From NCBI GenBank assembly GCA_003258795.1, contig QHMH01000006.1, positions 127,796-164,096 of the forward strand: a stretch of 36,301 nt of DNA, in the 5' to 3' direction. The position numbers and the translations under genes are program-made. Numbering within the stretch: the first letter of the stretch is position 1; each line of letters opens with the position of its first letter. Below are positions 32,659 to 36,301 of the stretch, one piece after another. The notes under the pieces are model-generated. The model had not been told where the DNA came from, did no database searches, and saw only the letters and a list, made by a program, of their open reading frames with translations. The stretch comes from Candidatus Melainabacteria bacterium. Lineage in GTDB: Bacteria > Cyanobacteriota > Vampirovibrionia > Gastranaerophilales > Gastranaerophilaceae.

Positions 32659-32687
32659 TTGAATAAATATTATTTCTGGTTTAAAGT
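32659..32687 (+). promoter_or_regulatory. Candidate promoter of yjbQ
   Basis: TTGAAT (32659-32664), a 17-base spacer and TAAAGT (32682-32687), each with four of six consensus bases. The leader would be about 20 bases and include the Shine-Dalgarno sequence AGGGGAG. Confidence 0.35.
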
Positions 32688-32713
32688 AACTGTGTTCGAT
32701 TAGGGGAGATTAT

Positions 32714-33130
32714 ATGACGATAATAAATGAAAAGTTTTCAGTGAATACCAAAGGTAACACTGATATAATAGATATAACAAAAAACGTTAAAAATTTTGTA
32801 TATAGCCATTTATTGCAGAATGCCTCAGTAGTTGTATATGTGGCAGGAAGTACAGCATCAATAACAAGTATAGAATATGAACCAGGGCTATTACAAGATT
32901 TGCCGGAATGTTTGGAAAGAATTGCACCATCAAATGTGGATTATAGCCACGATGAAATGTGGCACGACGGCAATGGATATGCACACATAAGAGCATCAAT
33001 TATAGGAAATTCTATAACAGTACCTTTGATAGATGCAGCGTTACAACTTGGAACTTGGCAGCAAATAGTTCTAATAGACTTTGATAACAAGCCAAGAACA
33101 CGAACAATACACGTTCAAATAATGTATTAA
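32714..33130 (+). CDS. yjbQ: YjbQ-family protein (UPF0047, secondary thiamine-phosphate synthase type)
   Basis: A 138-residue single-domain protein of the widespread YjbQ family. Members show weak thiamine-phosphate synthase activity in bacteria, but the true role is unclear. It has the conserved metal/phosphate-binding block YSHDEMWHDGNGYAHIRAS (about 76-94), VPLIDAALQLGTWQQIVLID (about 102-121) and the terminal RTRTIHVQIMY. Length is as expected. AGGGGAG sits seven bases before the ATG. It stands alone between a divergent PLP-enzyme gene and ftsZ. Confidence 0.92.
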   Translation: MTIINEKFSVNTKGNTDIIDITKNVKNFVYSHLLQNASVVVYVAGSTASITSIEYEPGLLQDLPECLERIAPSNVDYSHDEMWHDGNGYAHIRASIIGNSITVPLIDAALQLGTWQQIVLIDFDNKPRTRTIHVQIMY

Positions 33131-33173
33131 AATGTAAAGTAATTTTAAAATAAATATTTTTTTTAAGAAATTC

Positions 33174-33202
33174 TTTACTTTTTTTTCTATTTAAAATAAA
33201 AT
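33174..33202 (+). promoter_or_regulatory. Promoter of ftsZ
   Basis: TTTACT (33174-33179), a 17-base spacer and TAAAAT (33197-33202). Transcription from about 33209 would give a leader of about 40 bases with AGAGG before the GTG start. Confidence 0.5.
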
Positions 33203-33249
33203 GGTGTAAGATATAAGTTATATGATAGAAATAAGAGGTATAAATTAAA

Positions 33250-34395
33250 GTGGAAAGTTTCGGACCTGAATTATTTGCGAGAAAAGACACAACGCAACAA
33301 AGAGCAGTAAACCCTGCCAATATAAAGGTTATAGGTGTCGGCGGCGGCGGCGGAAACGCAGTTAATCGAATGATAAAAGCAGGACTCGGCGGTGTCGATT
33401 TTTGGCTTATGAATACTGACTTACAAGTTTTGAATTTCTCAACTTGCAAGAATAAAATCCAATTAGGTGAAAAACTTACAAACGGACTTGGCGCTGGTGG
33501 AGAACCTCAAATCGGTGAAAAAGCAGCTGAAGAAGCTCAACAAGAAATCACTGAAGCTCTTGAAGGCGCTGATATGGTATTTGTTACAGCTGGTATGGGC
33601 GGTGGAACTGGAACAGGTGCTGCTCCTATCGTTGCTAAGATTGCAAAAGAACTAGGAATTTTGACAATCGGTGTTGTTACAAAACCTTTCTCTTTTGAAG
33701 GTAAGAGAAGACAAAATCAAGCTATGCAAGGTTTGGAAAAATTAAGAGAGTCTGTTGATGCTCTTATCGTTATTCCAAATGACAAACTTCTTGATGTTGT
33801 TGATAGAAGAGTTTCTTTGCAAGAATCTTTCATCGTTGTTGATGAAGTCTTGTTAAGAGGTGTTCAAGGTATTTCTGATATTATCACTATCCCTGGACTT
33901 ATTAACGTTGACTTCGCAGATGTTAAGAGTGTTATGCAGGCTTCTGGTTCTGCTCTTATGGGTATTGGTAGAGGTCAAGGCGAAGGCAGAGCAACTGATG
34001 CTGCTAAAGCTGCTATCGATTCTCAATTGCTTGAAACTTCAATCAATGGCGCAAGTGGCGTTATCGTTAATATCACCGGCGGTCCTGATATGACATTGCA
34101 TGAAGTTACTGATGCAACTAATATTATTAACTCTGCAGTATTGGATGATGCTAAAGTTATTATTGGTGCAGTTGTTGATGACAACCTTCAAGGTGAAATT
34201 CAAATTACAGTTATTGCAACTGGCTTTGAATTGAAAAACCAAGCACCTGCAACTCAAGAAATGGCAAGAACTGTTAATACACTTGACTTGTTTGGACCTG
34301 TATTTTCACAACAAAAACAACCTCAAGCTCCAGTTAGACCTGATTTGAGTCAAAATTTCTCAAATATTGAAATCCCTGATTTCTTGAAAAAGTAG
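33250..34395 (+). CDS. ftsZ: Cell division protein FtsZ
   Basis: Tubulin-like GTPase that forms the division ring. The 381 residues include the N-terminal nucleotide-binding IKVIGVGGGGGNAVNRM (25-41), the tubulin signature GGGTGTG (117-123), the catalytic T7 loop NVDFADVKSVM near 222, a short linker (about 330-370) and the C-terminal FtsA/membrane-adaptor peptide IEIPDFLKK. The start is GTG at 33250 with AGAGG eleven bases upstream; no ATG precedes it in frame near the conserved N-terminus. It is monocistronic here, with its own promoter and terminator and no ftsA or ftsQ neighbours. Confidence 0.97.
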   Translation: MESFGPELFARKDTTQQRAVNPANIKVIGVGGGGGNAVNRMIKAGLGGVDFWLMNTDLQVLNFSTCKNKIQLGEKLTNGLGAGGEPQIGEKAAEEAQQEITEALEGADMVFVTAGMGGGTGTGAAPIVAKIAKELGILTIGVVTKPFSFEGKRRQNQAMQGLEKLRESVDALIVIPNDKLLDVVDRRVSLQESFIVVDEVLLRGVQGISDIITIPGLINVDFADVKSVMQASGSALMGIGRGQGEGRATDAAKAAIDSQLLETSINGASGVIVNITGGPDMTLHEVTDATNIINSAVLDDAKVIIGAVVDDNLQGEIQITVIATGFELKNQAPATQEMARTVNTLDLFGPVFSQQKQPQAPVRPDLSQNFSNIEIPDFLKK

Positions 34396-34417
34396 TTGAG
34401 AAATAGATATTTAATAT

Positions 34418-34446
34418 AAGGGCGGCAAATTTATTTGCCGCCCTTT
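34418..34446 (+). terminator. Rho-independent terminator after ftsZ
   Basis: A perfect 13-bp stem (34418-34430 with 34433-34445) with core AAGGGCGGC and loop TT, then TTTC. The T run is short. The stem shares the GGCGGCAAA core with the fabI terminator. Confidence 0.85.
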
Positions 34447-34478
34447 CAATAAAAGTAAATAATAGAGGAAAGTATTTT

Positions 34479-35579
34479 ATGTTTATTTTGGAAGAACCTT
34501 ATGTTTCAGATTTGATGATTAAAACTTTAAAAGAAAATAACTTTGAAGTTTTTAAGAATGATTTTGCCAAAGATTTTGATTTAAATTTTACTGATGTTAT
34601 TACAAACAAAGTTTATTCAAATTCAGAAAATTCTATTGATCTTGTGTTGAAAGATCAAAATTCTTCATTGTCAAAAATTATAGAAATATGCAAAGATAAA
34701 AGTTTGTTCAGAGAAAAGTTGTCTGATATTTATCCAAACTTTTTTTATAAAAATGTTAGATTTGATGAACTTGAGACAGTAGATAACCTTCCTTTTCCTG
34801 TTATTATCAAACCTTCTGTTGGGTTTTTAAGTTTAGGTGTACATAAGGTTAAAACATCGGATGAATGGAAGAATACTGTTAAATTATTAAAAGAAGAAGT
34901 GAAAACTTTCAAAACATTGTTTCCTGAAAAGGTTTTGAATTCTAACAATTTTATTATTGAAGAAGTGATTGAAGGAGAGGAATATGCAATTGATGCATAT
35001 TATGATAAAAATGGAAAACCAGTTATAATAGACATATTTAAGCATCCATTTGCATCTGATGGAGATGTAAGTGATAGAATTTATTTGACTTCTAAAAAAA
35101 TTATCATGGATAACTTTAAAGATTTTCAAAATTTGTTGGTGGTATTGGGAGAAAAATTAAACTTGAAAAATTTCCCATTGCATATTGAAGTGAGAAAAAA
35201 TGATAAAGAAGTTATCCCAATTGAAATAAATCCTATGAGGTTTGCTGGGTGGTGTACAACTGATGTGGCATATTATGCTTATGGGATAAATGTTTATGAA
35301 TATTTTGAAAAAGAGCTTGTTCCAAATTGGGATGAAATATTGAAAAATAAGGGAGATGAAACATATTATTTTGCAATGGCTGAAACACCAGCTGACATTG
35401 ACAAAAATAATATGAAGTTTGATTATGATGCTTTTAAACTTAATTTTTCAAACATTCTTGAATTTAGAGAAATTGATTATAAGAAAAAGCCTTTATTTGC
35501 AATTTTATTTGGATATGTAACTGATAAAAAAGAAATAGAAAAGATATTAAAGCTAAATACAAGTGACTATATTAAATAA
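34479..35579 (+). CDS. ATP-grasp domain protein, substrate unknown
   Basis: A 366-residue carboxylate-amine/thiol ligase-type enzyme. The ATP-grasp motifs are present: FPVIIKPSVGFLSLGVHKV (106-124, with ATP-binding K111), the adenine-binding EEVIEGEEYAIDAYYD (161-176) and the Mg-binding E249-x-N251 in PIEINPMRFAGW. The N-terminal 70 residues are a small pre-grasp domain with little similarity I can name. Substrate cannot be deduced; related proteins act in amino-acid ligation and peptide or cofactor synthesis. AGAGGAAAG lies before the ATG. It is alone between the ftsZ terminator and the convergent carbonic anhydrase. Confidence 0.82.
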   Translation: MFILEEPYVSDLMIKTLKENNFEVFKNDFAKDFDLNFTDVITNKVYSNSENSIDLVLKDQNSSLSKIIEICKDKSLFREKLSDIYPNFFYKNVRFDELETVDNLPFPVIIKPSVGFLSLGVHKVKTSDEWKNTVKLLKEEVKTFKTLFPEKVLNSNNFIIEEVIEGEEYAIDAYYDKNGKPVIIDIFKHPFASDGDVSDRIYLTSKKIIMDNFKDFQNLLVVLGEKLNLKNFPLHIEVRKNDKEVIPIEINPMRFAGWCTTDVAYYAYGINVYEYFEKELVPNWDEILKNKGDETYYFAMAETPADIDKNNMKFDYDAFKLNFSNILEFREIDYKKKPLFAILFGYVTDKKEIEKILKLNTSDYIK

Positions 35580-35600
35580 CAGGCAAGCAATTGTTATTTA
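35573..35600. terminator. Weak bidirectional hairpin between convergent genes
   Basis: TAAATAACA (35573-35581, including the ATP-grasp stop) can pair with TGTTATTTA (35592-35600) across a ten-base loop. The stem is A/T-rich and not followed by a clean T run, so termination is only possible. Confidence 0.3.
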
Positions 35601-35629
35601 TTAGAATACTTAATTTTATAAATGCTTTA

Positions 35630-36208
35630 TTATATTAGTGACACAAGTCCAGTTGAAAGATTGTATATAGCTCCTGTTACCAAAATTTCTTTTTTAGAAA
35701 ACTTTTCAGCAATACATTCATCTTTTTTCAATAAATCTTGAACTTGATATTCAATATTTGCTTTTACTGCACAATTTTCGTCGGCATCTGAAGAGATTTT
35801 TTCAAATGCGGGGTATATGTGATTAAGTACGGATTGCAAGTTTGGAGAAACTTCTTTTTTTGTTTTGTATGATTTTAATGCGGCTTTTATTGCTCCGCAA
35901 TTTTCATGACCTAATATCATAACGAGTTTACATCCAAGGGATATTGCATATTCTATGCTTCCCATAACTTCTTTTGATAAAACGTGTCCTGCTGTTCTTA
36001 TTGCAAAAATATCACCGAGTCCTGCATCAAAAACTATTTCTGTTGGTACTCTTGAATCTGAACAGGAGATTACAACTGCAATAGGCTTTTGTCCTGTTAA
36101 AAGCGATTGCCTTGTTTCATTACACCTATTAGGGTGTATTGATTTATGTTGAGCAAATCTTTTGTTACCTTCTAAAAGTATTTTTAATGCATCTTCAGGG
36201 TTTATCAT
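35630..36208 (-). CDS. Beta-class carbonic anhydrase
   Basis: Interconverts CO2 and bicarbonate. The 192-residue protein has the zinc ligands and dyad of beta-carbonic anhydrases: C49-S-D51-S-R53, H101 and C104 (GHENCGAI), preceded by AIRTAGHVL (69-77). It is cytoplasmic, without a signal peptide. AAGGAG lies six bases before the ATG on the minus strand. It may supply bicarbonate for carboxylation, such as fatty-acid synthesis; that is inference. It converges on the ATP-grasp gene with 50 bases between stops. Confidence 0.94.
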   Translation of the reverse strand: MINPEDALKILLEGNKRFAQHKSIHPNRCNETRQSLLTGQKPIAVVISCSDSRVPTEIVFDAGLGDIFAIRTAGHVLSKEVMGSIEYAISLGCKLVMILGHENCGAIKAALKSYKTKKEVSPNLQSVLNHIYPAFEKISSDADENCAVKANIEYQVQDLLKKDECIAEKFSKKEILVTGAIYNLSTGLVSLI

Positions 36209-36247
36209 TTATATCTCCTTTTTTGTATTTTTACCTCAAAAAAAGAG

Positions 36248-36268
36248 AAAAAAAAACCCCTTACGGGG
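36248..36268 (-). terminator. Minus-strand terminator of a gene beyond the right edge
   Basis: On the minus strand, CCCC-GTAA-GGGG (36268-36257) is followed by nine T residues (36256-36248). The loop GTAA is a stable GNRA-type tetraloop. It would end a minus-strand transcript coming from outside the window, upstream of the carbonic anhydrase gene. Confidence 0.6.
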
Positions 36269-36301
36269 AATTAAAAAATATAGGAAAGAAAATTAAATTT
36301 A

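Noticed and set aside
33012..33449. Antisense frame spanning the yjbQ end and the ftsZ start
   Set aside because: Covers the ftsZ promoter and conserved FtsZ codons; no family match.

Overview
The window is a compact, A+T-rich bacterial chromosome segment of about 36 kb. It carries about 33 protein genes on both strands. I found no rRNA, tRNA, CRISPR array, transposase or phage gene. The gene content suggests an anaerobic, fermentative, probably gut- or sediment-associated bacterium: a trimeric [FeFe]-hydrogenase with no respiratory Nuo complex in view, FabI, a cyanobacterial/clostridial-type set of YjbQ and methionine gamma-lyase-like (aluminium-resistance) proteins, and short FtsZ and RRF. 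My best guess is a non-photosynthetic relative of Cyanobacteria (Gastranaerophilales/'Melainabacteria'). This rests on family content and composition, not on a tree, and a clostridial or other low-GC anaerobe is not excluded.

Layout. 1-407: non-coding DNA with a compound tetranucleotide repeat. 408-4776: housekeeping run pyrH-frr-cdsA-rnc-rpe-fabI, closed by a strong terminator. 5065-9269: hydC-hydB-hydA, encoding a probable electron-bifurcating hydrogenase, behind a control region rich in inverted and direct repeats. 9369-10625: aroA, convergent with a MalF/MalG-type sugar ABC permease pair (10622-12333, minus). 12519-15109: an unknown polar protein, then rsmE-cca. 15110-15507: a non-coding region with repeated AGTGT elements and a good promoter. 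15508-18737: a secreted beta-propeller protein, a SAM methyltransferase and a membrane-anchored class-A-like serine hydrolase. 18739-23150: an M16 peptidase, a small membrane protein, and a PBP1A/M14 amidase pair for peptidoglycan. 23212-24476: a YkgJ-type Cys-cluster protein and an orphan sugar permease. 24516-29546: phosphohexomutase, GT-C membrane glycosyltransferase and bifunctional ManC, a GDP-mannose/glycan module. 29603-32618 (minus): methionine gamma-lyase-like protein, short TspO and a CoA-disulfide-reductase-type flavoenzyme. 32714-36208: yjbQ, ftsZ, an ATP-grasp ligase and a beta-carbonic anhydrase. A minus-strand terminator of an unseen gene lies at the right edge.

Main themes are cell-envelope building (cdsA, fabI, PBP1A, M14, serine hydrolase, ftsZ, GDP-mannose and glycosyl transfer), fermentative redox balance (HydABC, CoADR-like enzyme) and RNA maturation (rnc, rsmE, cca). 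I saw no clear defence system or new multi-gene machine. The least explained signals are regulatory: the TTTA/TTTG microsatellite, the AGTGT cluster, the repeat-rich hyd control region, several promoters that imply leaderless mRNAs, and five convergent gene pairs whose stop codons touch or overlap. Protein oddities are a Pro-to-Gln change in the hydrogenase L1 motif, a TspO without its first helix, and a class-A-like hydrolase without the deacylating glutamate.
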